Of a DNA stretch of 64,000 nucleotides, positions 1-7,635 are shown in pieces. Below the pieces are notes generated by a model. The model worked only from the letters and a program-made list of their open reading frames with translations, did no database searches and was not told the origin of the DNA. The stretch comes from JAVBSN01 sp031556525 (GTDB lineage: Bacteria; Bacillota; Clostridia; Lachnospirales; Lachnospiraceae). Within the stretch, counting starts at the first letter, position 1; every line of letters begins with the position of its first letter. A program made the position numbers and the translations under genes. The DNA lies in NCBI GenBank assembly GCA_031556525.1, contig JAVBSS010000037.1, positions 36,795-100,794 of the forward strand, given 5' to 3'.

Positions 1-716
1 AAGCAGGTGGTGTATATGCAGTTATGAATCAATTAAAAGATGCAGGACTTCTTAATGAAGGTTGTATGACTGTAACAGGTAAGACAATTGGTGAGGCTGT
101 TAATGGAGTAGCTAATAAGAATGAAGAGGTTATAAGACCACTATCTAATCCATATAGTGAAACAGGTGGATTAGCAGTTCTTAAAGGTAAGTTAGCTCCA
201 GATGGTTCTGTTGTAAAACGTTCAGCAGTAGTACCTGAGATGATGGTACATGAAGGACCAGCAAGAGTATTTGATTGTGAAGAAGATGCAATTGATGCGA
301 TTAAGAATAACAAGATAATAGCTGGCGATGTTGTAGTTATTAGATACGAAGGCCCTAAGGGTGGTCCAGGTATGAGAGAAATGCTTAATCCAACATCTGC
401 TATTGCAGGTATGGGACTTGGTTCATCAGTAGCACTTATAACTGATGGTCGTTTCTCAGGAGCAAGCCGTGGCGCTTCAATTGGTCATGTATCTCCAGAG
501 GCAGCAGTTGGCGGTCCAATTGCATTAGTTGAAGAAGGTGATACAATTAAGATTAATATTAATGAAAACACATTAGATATTGATGTTACAGAAGAAGAGC
601 TAGCAAGAAGAAAAGCTGCTTGGACTCCAAGAGAACCAAAGGTTACAACAGGATATCTTGCAAGATATGCTAAGATGGTAACATCAGGTAATAGAGGAGC
701 AGTATTAGAACTATAG
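1..716 (+). CDS. ilvD: Dihydroxy-acid dehydratase, C-terminal part
   Basis: The gene enters from the left edge; the reading frame is open from base 3, so about 237 C-terminal residues of a roughly 550-residue protein are present. IlvD dehydrates 2,3-dihydroxy-isovalerate and its isoleucine-pathway analogue to the 2-oxo acids in branched-chain amino acid synthesis, using an Fe-S cluster. Family landmarks visible here are VLKGKLAPDGSVVK, the YEGPKGGPGMREM loop, LITDGRFSGASRG, and GHVSPEAAVGGPIALVEEGD near the C-terminus. It is followed by a strong terminator and then ilvB, the previous step of the same pathway. The family call is secure; the N-terminal cluster-binding cysteines lie outside the window. 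Confidence 0.95.
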   Translation, partial: AGGVYAVMNQLKDAGLLNEGCMTVTGKTIGEAVNGVANKNEEVIRPLSNPYSETGGLAVLKGKLAPDGSVVKRSAVVPEMMVHEGPARVFDCEEDAIDAIKNNKIIAGDVVVIRYEGPKGGPGMREMLNPTSAIAGMGLGSSVALITDGRFSGASRGASIGHVSPEAAVGGPIALVEEGDTIKININENTLDIDVTEEELARRKAAWTPREPKVTTGYLARYAKMVTSGNRGAVLEL

Positions 717-807
717 AATAATAATAATTTAGTTCATTATATTTTATTTCTATAAGAATATTGACTAATTAATTAAAAATGTGTATTCTTATGTAGATAA
801 ATAAGAA

Positions 808-856
808 GAAACACTCCAAGGAAGAAAAATTATTCTTCCTTGGCTTAAGTGTTTTA
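808..856 (+). terminator. Rho-independent terminator after ilvD
   Basis: Stem arms ACACTCCAAGGAAGAA and TTCTTCCTTGGCTTAAGTGT (imperfect) are followed by a short T run (TTTT). The hairpin ends the ilvD transcript. The rest of the 717-971 gap holds no gene, and no T-box or leader peptide was recognised before ilvB. Confidence 0.8.
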
Positions 857-971
857 TTGATTAATATACGAAACTGGTGGATTTTAGTTATAGGATTATA
901 TTGATGAATTACTATATAATATAGTAAGAGTCATCTATAACTTACAGAATATTTTAGTTAGGAGAGTATTT

Positions 972-2657
972 ATGAAACAGTTAACAGGTTCAGAAATTGT
1001 TATTGAGTGTCTAAAAGAACAAGGTGTTGATACTGTATTTGGTTATCCAGGCGGAACAATACTTAACATTTATGATGCACTTTACAAACACAAAGAAGAG
1101 ATAAACCATATTCTTACTTCTCATGAGCAAGGCGCTTCCCATGCAGCAGATGGTTACGCACGTGCTACAGGTAAAGTAGGTGTATGTATGGCTACTAGTG
1201 GCCCTGGTGCAACAAATCTTGTAACAGGTATTGCTACAGCATATATGGATTCTATTCCATTGGTTGCAATTACAGCAAATGTAGGAGTAACTTTACTTGG
1301 TAAGGATAGTTTCCAAGAAATAGATATAGCAGGAGTGGTAATGCCAATAACAAAGCATAGCTTTATTGTTAAAAATGTTCATGAATTAGCAGATACAATT
1401 AGAAGAGCATTTACAATAGCAAAATCAGGAAGACCTGGTCCTGTATTAGTAGATATTACTAAAGACGTAACAGCAAACCTTGCTGATTATGAATATAAGA
1501 AACCAGAAGCTATCAAGACAGTTGTTGATACAATTAAGAATGAAGATATCGAAACAGCAGTTAAGCTTATTAAGAAAGCTAAGAGACCATTTATTATGGC
1601 AGGCGGTGGTGTTACAATCTCGGGTGCTTATAAAGAACTTAGAGAATTTGCAGATAAGATTGATGCACCAGTATGTGATACTCTTATGGCAAAGGGAGCT
1701 ATTGATGGAAATAGTCCAAGATACACAGGAATGATAGGTATGCATGGTACTAAGGCATCTAACTTTGGTGTAACAAAGTCTGATTTAGTAGTTGTTGTTG
1801 GTGGACGTTTCTCTGATAGAGTTATCGGTAACGCTAGTAAATTTGCAAATGGAGCAAAAATAATTCACATTGATATCGATGCTGCTGAGATTAACAAAAA
1901 TATTATTGTAGATTCAAGTATTATTGGTGATGCCAAAGAAATACTTACAAGACTTAATAAAGAGTTAGCTAAACAAGATCATTCGCAGTGGATGAAAGAA
2001 GTAGAAGAGCTTAAGGTTAAACATGCTAGTACCTATAGAACAGACATGCTTACAGGACCTACAGCTATTCGTAAATTATATGAAGTTACAAAAGGTGAAG
2101 CGATTATTACAACTGATGTTGGACAACATCAAATGTGGGCTGCACAAGAGTACAAGTACGATCAACCTAGAAAACTTATCACTTCTGGTGGTTTAGGAAC
2201 TATGGGTTATGGTTTAGGTGCTTGTATAGGAGCTAAGATTGGTCAACCAGACAAGCATGTTATTAACATTGCTGGTGATGGTTGCTTTAGAATGAACATG
2301 AACGAACTTGCAACTGCATGTCGTTATAATGTTCCAATTATACAGATTGTTATGAACAACCATGTATTAGGTATGGTAAGACAATGGCAAACTTTGTTCT
2401 ATGAGAAGAGATATTCAAATACAATTCTTAATGATAGTATGGATTTCGTTAAATTATCAGAGGCAATGGGTGCTGATGCATATAGAGTTACAACAGTAGA
2501 AGAATTTGAAGAAGCACTTAATAAAGCATTAGTTACTAACAAACCAGTAATGATTGAGTGTCAAATTGGTGAAGACGATAAAGTATGGCCTATGGTTGCG
2601 GCAGGTGCTGCTATCGAGACATGTTTTTCAGAAGAAGATTTAGAGAAAGATAAGTAG
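972..2657 (+). CDS. ilvB: Acetolactate synthase, large (catalytic) subunit
   Basis: A 561-residue ThDP-dependent enzyme that condenses pyruvate to 2-acetolactate (or with 2-oxobutyrate to acetohydroxybutyrate), the first common step of Val/Leu/Ile synthesis. The catalytic Glu is in the N-terminal LTSHEQGASHAADGYARA stretch (about residue 50). The ThDP/Mg motif begins GDGCFRMNMNELATA (about residue 435) and ends in MNNHVLGMV, which is the acetolactate-synthase pattern rather than pyruvate oxidase. Length is normal. Start chosen at the ATG 6-7 bases after TTAGGAGAG. A separate ilvN regulatory subunit gene is not adjacent, so it must lie elsewhere or be absent. Only 24 bases separate it from serC, suggesting one transcript ilvB-serC-serA-asd. 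Confidence 0.95.
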   Translation: MKQLTGSEIVIECLKEQGVDTVFGYPGGTILNIYDALYKHKEEINHILTSHEQGASHAADGYARATGKVGVCMATSGPGATNLVTGIATAYMDSIPLVAITANVGVTLLGKDSFQEIDIAGVVMPITKHSFIVKNVHELADTIRRAFTIAKSGRPGPVLVDITKDVTANLADYEYKKPEAIKTVVDTIKNEDIETAVKLIKKAKRPFIMAGGGVTISGAYKELREFADKIDAPVCDTLMAKGAIDGNSPRYTGMIGMHGTKASNFGVTKSDLVVVVGGRFSDRVIGNASKFANGAKIIHIDIDAAEINKNIIVDSSIIGDAKEILTRLNKELAKQDHSQWMKEVEELKVKHASTYRTDMLTGPTAIRKLYEVTKGEAIITTDVGQHQMWAAQEYKYDQPRKLITSGGLGTMGYGLGACIGAKIGQPDKHVINIAGDGCFRMNMNELATACRYNVPIIQIVMNNHVLGMVRQWQTLFYEKRYSNTILNDSMDFVKLSEAMGADAYRVTTVEEFEEALNKALVTNKPVMIECQIGEDDKVWPMVAAGAAIETCFSEEDLEKDK

Positions 2658-2681
2658 TTTCAATTAGGAGGAAGAAGACAA

Positions 2682-3764
2682 ATGGCAAGAGTTTTTAATT
2701 TTTCAGCAGGACCATCAGTATTACCAGAGGTAGTGTTAAAGCAAGCAGCAGAAGAGATGTTTGATTATGAAGGAACAGGAATGAGTGTTATGGAGATGAG
2801 TCACCGTTCAAAACCTTTCGAGAATATTATTCAAACAGCAGAGCAAGATTTAAGAGATTTATTAAACATTCCAGATAACTATAAGGTACTATTTTTACAA
2901 GGTGGTGCGTCACAACAATTCGCAGCTATTCCTATGAACCTTATGAAAAATAAAGTTGCAGATTATGTTATTACAGGACAATGGGCTAAGAAAGCATACG
3001 AAGAAGCTCAAATGTATGGTAAAGCTAATGCTGTTGCAAGTTCAGCAGATAAGACATTTTCATATATTCCAGATTGTTCAGATTTAGATATTTCACCAGA
3101 TGCAGACTATGTATACATCTGCCATAACAATACAATTTATGGAACAACATTTAAAGAGTTACCTAATACAAAAGGAAAACTTTTAGTTGCAGACATGTCA
3201 TCAAATATATTATCTGAGCCAGTAAATGTTGAAGACTATGGAATGATTTTCTTTGGTGTACAAAAGAACGTTGGACCAGCAGGTGTAGTAGTAGCTATTA
3301 TTAGAGAAGATTTAATCACTGATGATTGTTTACCAGGAACACCAACAATGTTAAAATTCAAGACTCAAGCAGATAATGATTCATTATATAATACACCACC
3401 AGCATATGGTATTTATATCTGTGGTAAAGTATTCAAATGGGTTAAAGAAATGGGTGGTTTAGAAGCAATGAAAGCTCATAACGAGAAGAAAGCTGCTATA
3501 TTATATGATTTCTTAGATTCAAGCAATATGTTTAGTGGAACTGTAGTAAAGAAAGATCGTTCACTTATGAATGTACCATTTGTAACTGGTAATGATGAGT
3601 TAGACTCTAAGTTTGTTAAAGAAGCTACAGCAGCTGGATTTGTTAATTTAAAGGGTCACCGTTCAGTTGGTGGTATGAGAGCTAGTATCTACAATGCAAT
3701 GCCAATCGAAGGTGTAGAAAAATTAGTTGAGTTTATGAAGAATTTTGAGGCATTGAACGCTTAA
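2682..3764 (+). CDS. serC: Phosphoserine aminotransferase
   Basis: A 360-residue class V aminotransferase, the normal SerC length. It converts 3-phosphohydroxypyruvate plus glutamate to phosphoserine, the second step of serine synthesis. Family features: MARVFNFSAGPSVLPEVVL at the N-terminus, LFLQGGASQQFAAIPMNL, and the PLP lysine in FFGVQKNVGPAGVV (about residue 195); the C-terminal GHRSVGGMRASIYNA is the SerC signature. Preceded by AGGAGGAAG. Followed after 105 bases by serA, which makes its substrate, with a structured element in the gap. Confidence 0.97.
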   Translation: MARVFNFSAGPSVLPEVVLKQAAEEMFDYEGTGMSVMEMSHRSKPFENIIQTAEQDLRDLLNIPDNYKVLFLQGGASQQFAAIPMNLMKNKVADYVITGQWAKKAYEEAQMYGKANAVASSADKTFSYIPDCSDLDISPDADYVYICHNNTIYGTTFKELPNTKGKLLVADMSSNILSEPVNVEDYGMIFFGVQKNVGPAGVVVAIIREDLITDDCLPGTPTMLKFKTQADNDSLYNTPPAYGIYICGKVFKWVKEMGGLEAMKAHNEKKAAILYDFLDSSNMFSGTVVKKDRSLMNVPFVTGNDELDSKFVKEATAAGFVNLKGHRSVGGMRASIYNAMPIEGVEKLVEFMKNFEALNA

Positions 3765-3770
3765 CGAGGT

Positions 3771-3841
3771 ACTGTCGAGTTTAGCGAGAAAGCCCTTCCC
3801 GAACCTAGGCGAAGTACTTGTGAGCCTAAGTTGAGTGGAAG
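3771..3841 (+). other. Structured intergenic element between serC and serA
   Basis: The serC-serA gap contains a GC-richer block unlike the neighbouring AT-rich spacers. Arms CTTCC (3795-3799) and GGAAG (3837-3841) enclose AACCTAGGC (3802-3810) and GCCTAAGTT (3824-3832), which pair over nine positions with one C-A mismatch. The 13-base loop begins GAAGTACTT. A second short segment, TCGAGTTTAGCGAGA, lies upstream. There is no U tract, so it is not a terminator. It could be a cis-acting RNA, an RNA-processing site, or one copy of a genome-wide intergenic repeat; no second copy was noticed in this window. Confidence 0.5.
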
Positions 3842-3869
3842 AAACATATATATAACGAGGAGAATAATA

Positions 3870-5033
3870 ATGGCTAAGATTAATTGTTTAAATCCTATTG
3901 CAGATTGTGGTATGGATTTATTTACAGATAAGTATGAAGTAGTAAGTGATATTAATGATGCAGCAGCAGTATTAGTAAGAAGTGCATCTATGCATGACAT
4001 GGAAATGTCAGACAAGTTAGTTGCAATTGCAAGAGCAGGCGCAGGAGTAAATAATATTCCACTAGATAAATGTGCTGAACAAGGTGTTGTAGTATTTAAC
4101 ACACCAGGTGCAAATGCAAATGGTGTTAAAGAGTTAGTTCTTGCTGGTATGTTAATGGCATCAAGAGATTTAGTTGGTGGATATAACTGGGTTAAGGAAA
4201 ATGCTTCTGATCCAGATTTAGCAAAGTCAGTAGAATCTAACAAATCTAAATTTGCTGGTTGTGAAGTAACAGGCAAGAAAATCGGTGTAATCGGTTTAGG
4301 TGCTATCGGTGCTAAAGTTGCTAATGCAGCATTTAGATTAGGTATGGAAGTATACGGATATGATCCATTTGTATCTATTGATGCAGCTTGGTCTTTATCA
4401 AGACACGTAAAACACATCAATAATGTTGAAGATATTTATAGAGAGTGTGATTATATAACAATGCATGTACCTCTATTAGATGGTACAAAAGAAATGATTA
4501 ATGCTAATTCTATATCTATGATGAAAGAGAATGTAGTTATTCTTAATTTCTCAAGAGATTTATTAGTAAACGATGCTGATATGAAGGCAGCTCTAGAGGC
4601 TGGTAAAGTTGCAAAATATGTAACTGATTTCCCTAATCCAGCAATTGCAGCAGTTAAAAATGTACTTACATTACCTCACCTTGGTGCTTCAACTCAAGAG
4701 TCAGAGGATAACTGTGCAATAATGGCAGTAAAAGAAGTTATGGATTATGTAGAGAACGGTAACATTAGAAATTCAGTTAACTATCCAGCTTGTGATATGG
4801 GAATCTGTTCAAATGTTGCACGTGTAGCTATTAATCATAAGAATATACCAAACATGTTAACTCAGTTTACTGGAGCTTTCGCAACAAAGAGTGTTAACGT
4901 ATCGGATATGATTAGTAAATCAAGAGGCGATTGGGCATATTCATTACTAGATGTATCAGAAGTAATTGCTGATGATTTAGTAGATGCACTTAAAGCTATT
5001 GACGGTGTAGTTAAAGTTAGAGTTATTAAGTAA
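3870..5033 (+). CDS. serA: D-3-phosphoglycerate dehydrogenase
   Basis: A 387-residue NAD-dependent dehydrogenase that starts serine synthesis by oxidising 3-phosphoglycerate. The nucleotide-binding Rossmann motif is VIGLGAIGAKVANAAF (about residues 141-156), the catalytic Arg is in LNFSRDLLV, and the catalytic His is in LPHLGASTQESE. The last ~75 residues form a short ACT-like domain that may bind serine, giving the compact SerA type common in Clostridia. Start placed at MAKINC, 8 bases after ACGAGGAG, rather than at an upstream in-frame ATG at 3831, which lies inside the intergenic hairpin and has no ribosome site. Confidence 0.93.
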   Translation: MAKINCLNPIADCGMDLFTDKYEVVSDINDAAAVLVRSASMHDMEMSDKLVAIARAGAGVNNIPLDKCAEQGVVVFNTPGANANGVKELVLAGMLMASRDLVGGYNWVKENASDPDLAKSVESNKSKFAGCEVTGKKIGVIGLGAIGAKVANAAFRLGMEVYGYDPFVSIDAAWSLSRHVKHINNVEDIYRECDYITMHVPLLDGTKEMINANSISMMKENVVILNFSRDLLVNDADMKAALEAGKVAKYVTDFPNPAIAAVKNVLTLPHLGASTQESEDNCAIMAVKEVMDYVENGNIRNSVNYPACDMGICSNVARVAINHKNIPNMLTQFTGAFATKSVNVSDMISKSRGDWAYSLLDVSEVIADDLVDALKAIDGVVKVRVIK

Positions 5034-5061
5034 TTAATTTACTATATTAGGAGAGATGACA

Positions 5062-6147
5062 ATGAGTGAGAAGCTAAAAGTAGGTATCCTTGGTGGTACT
5101 GGTATGGTAGGACAGAGATTTATAGCGCTATTAGAGAACCATCCTTGGTTTGAGGTAACAACAATTGCAGCAAGTCCAAGAAGTGCTGGAAAAACATATG
5201 CAGAAGCAGTTGGTGACAGATGGAAGATGACAACACCTATGCCAGAAGCAGTTAAGAATTTAGTTGTATATAATGTAAATGAAGTTGAAAAAGTTGCAAG
5301 TACAGTTGATTTTGTATTTAGTGCAGTAGATATGTCTAAAGATGAAATCAAGGCTATTGAAGATGAATATGCAAAGACTGAGACTCCAGTTGTATCTAAC
5401 AATTCAGCTCATAGATGGACTCCAGATGTACCGATGGTAGTACCTGAAATTAATCCAGAGCACATGGATGTTATAGAGTTCCAAAAGAAGAGATTAGGAA
5501 CTACAAGAGGATTCGTAGCAGTTAAACCTAACTGTTCAATCCAAAGTTATGCTCCAGTACTTACTGCTTGGCAAGAGTTTGAGCCATATGAAGTGGTAGC
5601 TACAACTTATCAAGCAATTTCAGGAGCTGGTAAGACTTTTACAGAGTGGCCAGAAATGGTTGAGAATATTATTCCATTTATCGGTGGTGAAGAAGAGAAA
5701 TCAGAGAAAGAACCACTTAGAATATGGGGAGAGATTAAAGATGGCGTTATCGAGCCAGCAACTACACCAGTTATTACTTGCCAATGTATTCGTGTACCAG
5801 TATTAAATGGTCATACAGCAGCTGTATTTGTTAAGTTTAAGAAACAACCAACAAAAGAGCAATTAATTGATAGATTAGTTAAGTTTAAAGGTGTACCACA
5901 GGAATTACAACTTCCAAGTGCACCAAAACAATTTATTCAATACTTAGAAGAAGATAATAGACCACAAGTAAATCTAGATGTTGATTATGAAAACGGAATG
6001 GGCGTAAGCGTAGGACGTATTCGTGAAGATTCAGTTTACGATTGGAAGTTTGTAGGTTTATCTCATAATACAGTAAGAGGTGCTGCAGGTGGCGCGGTAT
6101 TATGTGCAGAGCTTCTTAAAGCACAAGGATATATTGCTAAAAAATAA
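5062..6147 (+). CDS. asd: Aspartate-semialdehyde dehydrogenase
   Basis: A 361-residue NADP-dependent enzyme reducing aspartyl phosphate to aspartate semialdehyde, the branch point to lysine/diaminopimelate, threonine and methionine. The N-terminal VGILGGTGMVGQRFIALL is the nucleotide-binding loop; the catalytic Cys lies in KPNCSIQSY and the catalytic His probably in CIRVPVLNGHTAAV. The sequence resembles the archaeal/fungal-type Asd subfamily frequent in Clostridia. Two ATGs compete, 5056 and 5062; AGGAG at 5049-5053 leaves 2 or 8 bases, so 5062 is preferred. Last gene of the ilvB-serC-serA-asd run, followed by a terminator. Confidence 0.93.
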   Translation: MSEKLKVGILGGTGMVGQRFIALLENHPWFEVTTIAASPRSAGKTYAEAVGDRWKMTTPMPEAVKNLVVYNVNEVEKVASTVDFVFSAVDMSKDEIKAIEDEYAKTETPVVSNNSAHRWTPDVPMVVPEINPEHMDVIEFQKKRLGTTRGFVAVKPNCSIQSYAPVLTAWQEFEPYEVVATTYQAISGAGKTFTEWPEMVENIIPFIGGEEEKSEKEPLRIWGEIKDGVIEPATTPVITCQCIRVPVLNGHTAAVFVKFKKQPTKEQLIDRLVKFKGVPQELQLPSAPKQFIQYLEEDNRPQVNLDVDYENGMGVSVGRIREDSVYDWKFVGLSHNTVRGAAGGAVLCAELLKAQGYIAKK

Positions 6148-6166
6148 TTATTGTATTTAATATAAG

Positions 6167-6216
6167 ACTGTCGTGTGTATATGGGTATACTATATACATA
6201 TGGCAGTTTTGTTTTA
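6167..6216 (+). terminator. Terminator after asd
   Basis: A 15-pair stem with G-U pairs joins ACTGTCGTGTGTATA to TATACATATGGCAGT and is followed by TTTGTTTT. Confidence 0.75.
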
Positions 6217-6255
6217 TAATAATTATTAAAATAAAGTAAGAAAATTAAAAAAATA

Positions 6256-6284
6256 TTGACGATTTAACGTGATAGGAGTAGTAT
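6256..6284 (+). promoter_or_regulatory. Promoter of the candidate toxin mRNA
   Basis: TTGACG (6256-6261), 17-base spacer, TAGTAT (6279-6284). The predicted start lies just before AAGGTAACAGGAG at about 6291, placing the inverted-repeat arm at the mRNA 5' end. Confidence 0.65.
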
Positions 6285-6407
6285 AAACATAAGGTAACAG
6301 GAGTTGTAGGGAAATGGTCGTTTTGGTGTAGGAGTAACTATAAATTACTTCAGGCATCATAAGGAGGTGAATGAAAGCCTAGATTACATAGGAAGGAGTT
6401 CACACAT

Positions 6408-6536
6408 ATGACGATATTCTATTTTTTGAATTTATTGATAAATGTATTGAGATTGATCCTAGATTTCATGAAGTTTAGAAATGAACATAAAAAACAGAAC
6501 CCTACACCGTCTAAAGTCAAGGGTTCTGATTCATAA
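6408..6536 (+). CDS. Candidate type I toxin, 42-residue membrane peptide
   Basis: The ORF starts MTIFYFLNLLINVLRLI: a single hydrophobic helix of about 19 residues (residues 3-21) followed by a hydrophilic tail rich in Lys, Asn, Ser and Pro that ends KGSDS. This is the usual build of small membrane toxins of type I systems. GGAAGGAG lies 8-9 bases before the ATG. The ORF sits inside a roughly 320-base predicted transcript with a long leader (about 115 bases), an overlapping antisense RNA and a long-range 5'-3' pairing. No named toxin family was recognised; toxicity is inferred from architecture only. Confidence 0.6.
   Translation: MTIFYFLNLLINVLRLILDFMKFRNEHKKQNPTPSKVKGSDS
6489..6528 (-). 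terminator. Terminator of the antisense RNA
   Basis: Read on the minus strand: a 9-pair perfect stem CAGAACCCT/AGGGTTCTG, 16-base loop, then TTTTTT. It lies inside the toxin coding region, so it serves only minus-strand transcription. Confidence 0.8.
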
Positions 6537-6582
6537 AAAACCTATACTAGGATAACCATAACGCACTATGGCTTCCTGTTAC
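6489..6582 (-). ncRNA. Candidate antisense antitoxin RNA, about 94 nt
   Basis: A minus-strand promoter (6587-6615) predicts a start near 6582. A strong intrinsic terminator stops it near 6489: CAGAACCCT and AGGGTTCTG arms, then six U. The RNA would be fully complementary to the last ~16 codons and the 3' untranslated part of the toxin mRNA, like the 3'-overlapping antitoxins of the bsrG/SR4 kind. It also carries a CCATAGTGCGTTATGG hairpin. Confidence 0.65.
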
Positions 6583-6584
6583 TG

Positions 6585-6612
6585 ATATTATATAATACAT
6601 AATATATTTTTT
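6585..6612 (+). terminator. Terminator of the toxin mRNA
   Basis: ATATTAT (6585-6591) and ATAATAT (6599-6605) form a short A-U hairpin followed by ATTTTTT. It overlaps the antisense promoter. Confidence 0.5.
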
Positions 6613-6615
6613 CAA
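6587..6615 (-). promoter_or_regulatory. Promoter of the antisense RNA
   Basis: On the minus strand: TTGAAA (6615-6610), 17-base spacer, TATAAT (6592-6587). This is a near-consensus housekeeping promoter, stronger than the sense promoter, as expected for an antitoxin RNA. Confidence 0.75.
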
Positions 6616-6645
6616 TATGAATTTTAAGAAAGAGGGGTAATAAAT

Positions 6646-7497
6646 ATGGTATCAGCAGGAGCAATAATAGGAATAGTAATAACATTATTTATAAGTCTAA
6701 TATTACCGATATTAATATTAATAATTTTTGGAGTTAAGAATAAACAACAAGGAATATGGTCTGCATGGGGGTTGGGTGCATTAGGATTTTTTGTACCTCA
6801 GATAATAATAAGATTACCAATACTTAACAGTATAGCTTCTAGTGAAGGGTATAAAAGTTTTGCTAAAAATCATTATGTTGTATATTGTTTTGTTCTTGCT
6901 TTTACAGCAGGATTATTTGAGTTAGTAGGAAGATATGTTGTAGCTAAAGTTATAGCTAAGAAATTTACATTTAAAAGAGGTATTGCAGCAGGGCTAGGTC
7001 ATGGTGGAATAGAGGCGATGATACTTATAGGTATGACATATATTAATAACCTCATCTATGCAGTTATGATTAATACAGGTGGCTTAGATGCTACTATTGA
7101 ATCATTAAGTGGAACTGGTATAGATACAAATCAACTTGTTAATGTGAAAGAAGCAATGTTATCTACTAATGCAAGTCTGTTCTATTTTGCAGGATATGAG
7201 AGAATATTAACGATGATTGGACATGTTGCCCTAAGTTTAATTGTATGCTATTTCGTAGTAAAGAAAAAAGATGCAATAGGTTTATTAATATGTCTAGGAT
7301 TACATTTTATATTAGATTTTGTAAGTGTAATAATATCTGGAATGTCAACTCAGTATTTAGGGAATGTTTTATCGGATAACATGGCACTTATAATAACTTA
7401 TGTATTTTTAACAGTTATGGCGGTTATATTTGTGTTTATAATTATGAAAATAAGGAAAAATATTTTCACTATTGAATTAGAAAATGAAATAGAATAA
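6646..7497 (+). CDS. YhfC-family intramembrane metalloprotease-like protein
   Basis: A 283-residue integral membrane protein with about seven hydrophobic segments. Conserved polar motifs lie within the helices: FELVGRYVVAK (about residues 87-97), GLGHGGIEAM (about 117-126) and LHFILDF (about 222-228). The E..R, HGG.E and H.I.D pattern is that of the YhfC family (PF10086), predicted to be intramembrane metalloproteases related to CAAX proteases. Substrate unknown. Good ribosome site AGAGGGG. It stands alone, followed by a terminator; it lies directly downstream of the candidate toxin locus, but nothing shows a functional link. Confidence 0.75.
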   Translation: MVSAGAIIGIVITLFISLILPILILIIFGVKNKQQGIWSAWGLGALGFFVPQIIIRLPILNSIASSEGYKSFAKNHYVVYCFVLAFTAGLFELVGRYVVAKVIAKKFTFKRGIAAGLGHGGIEAMILIGMTYINNLIYAVMINTGGLDATIESLSGTGIDTNQLVNVKEAMLSTNASLFYFAGYERILTMIGHVALSLIVCYFVVKKKDAIGLLICLGLHFILDFVSVIISGMSTQYLGNVLSDNMALIITYVFLTVMAVIFVFIIMKIRKNIFTIELENEIE

Positions 7498-7510
7498 TAA
7501 TAAAATTTAA

Positions 7511-7559
7511 AATATAGAGTGTATTTACAAAAAAATTACATGCATTCTATATTTTTTTG
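7511..7559 (+). terminator. Terminator after the YhfC-like gene
   Basis: AATATAGAGTGTA and TGCATTCTATATT arms with an A-rich loop, followed by a run of seven T. Confidence 0.75.
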
Positions 7560-7588
7560 TTGTCCTATATATTTTTTCGTTATATAAT
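7560..7588 (+). promoter_or_regulatory. Promoter of the corA-like gene
   Basis: TTGTCC (7560-7565), 17-base spacer, TATAAT (7583-7588); a good sigma-A-type promoter about 40 bases before the ribosome site. Confidence 0.7.
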
Positions 7589-7635
7589 TATTTGTGGAAA
7601 TTGATTTGTAAAAGATTTGATGGGAGAGCAATACG

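Larger units (their letters stand above)
6294..6582. repeat. Inverted repeat bounding the candidate type I locus
   Basis: GTAACAGGA at 6294-6302 is repeated inverted as TCCTGTTAC at 6574-6582. In the toxin mRNA the two arms can pair and join the 5' and 3' ends. On the opposite strand the same sequence stands at the start of the predicted antisense RNA. Confidence 0.8.

Noticed and set aside
857..971. T-box or attenuator before ilvB
   Set aside because: Only 115 bases are available after the ilvD terminator, with no T-box sequence (AGGGTGGNACCGCG type), leader peptide or second terminator.
3761..4420. 219-residue minus-strand ORF over serA
   Set aside because: It is opposite a clear serA coding region, has no ribosome site, and has a composition typical of a shadow frame.
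6148..6645. Miniature transposable element suggested by the inverted repeats
   Set aside because: The repeats coincide with predicted RNA starts rather than with element ends, no target duplication was seen, and the inside holds complete transcription units.
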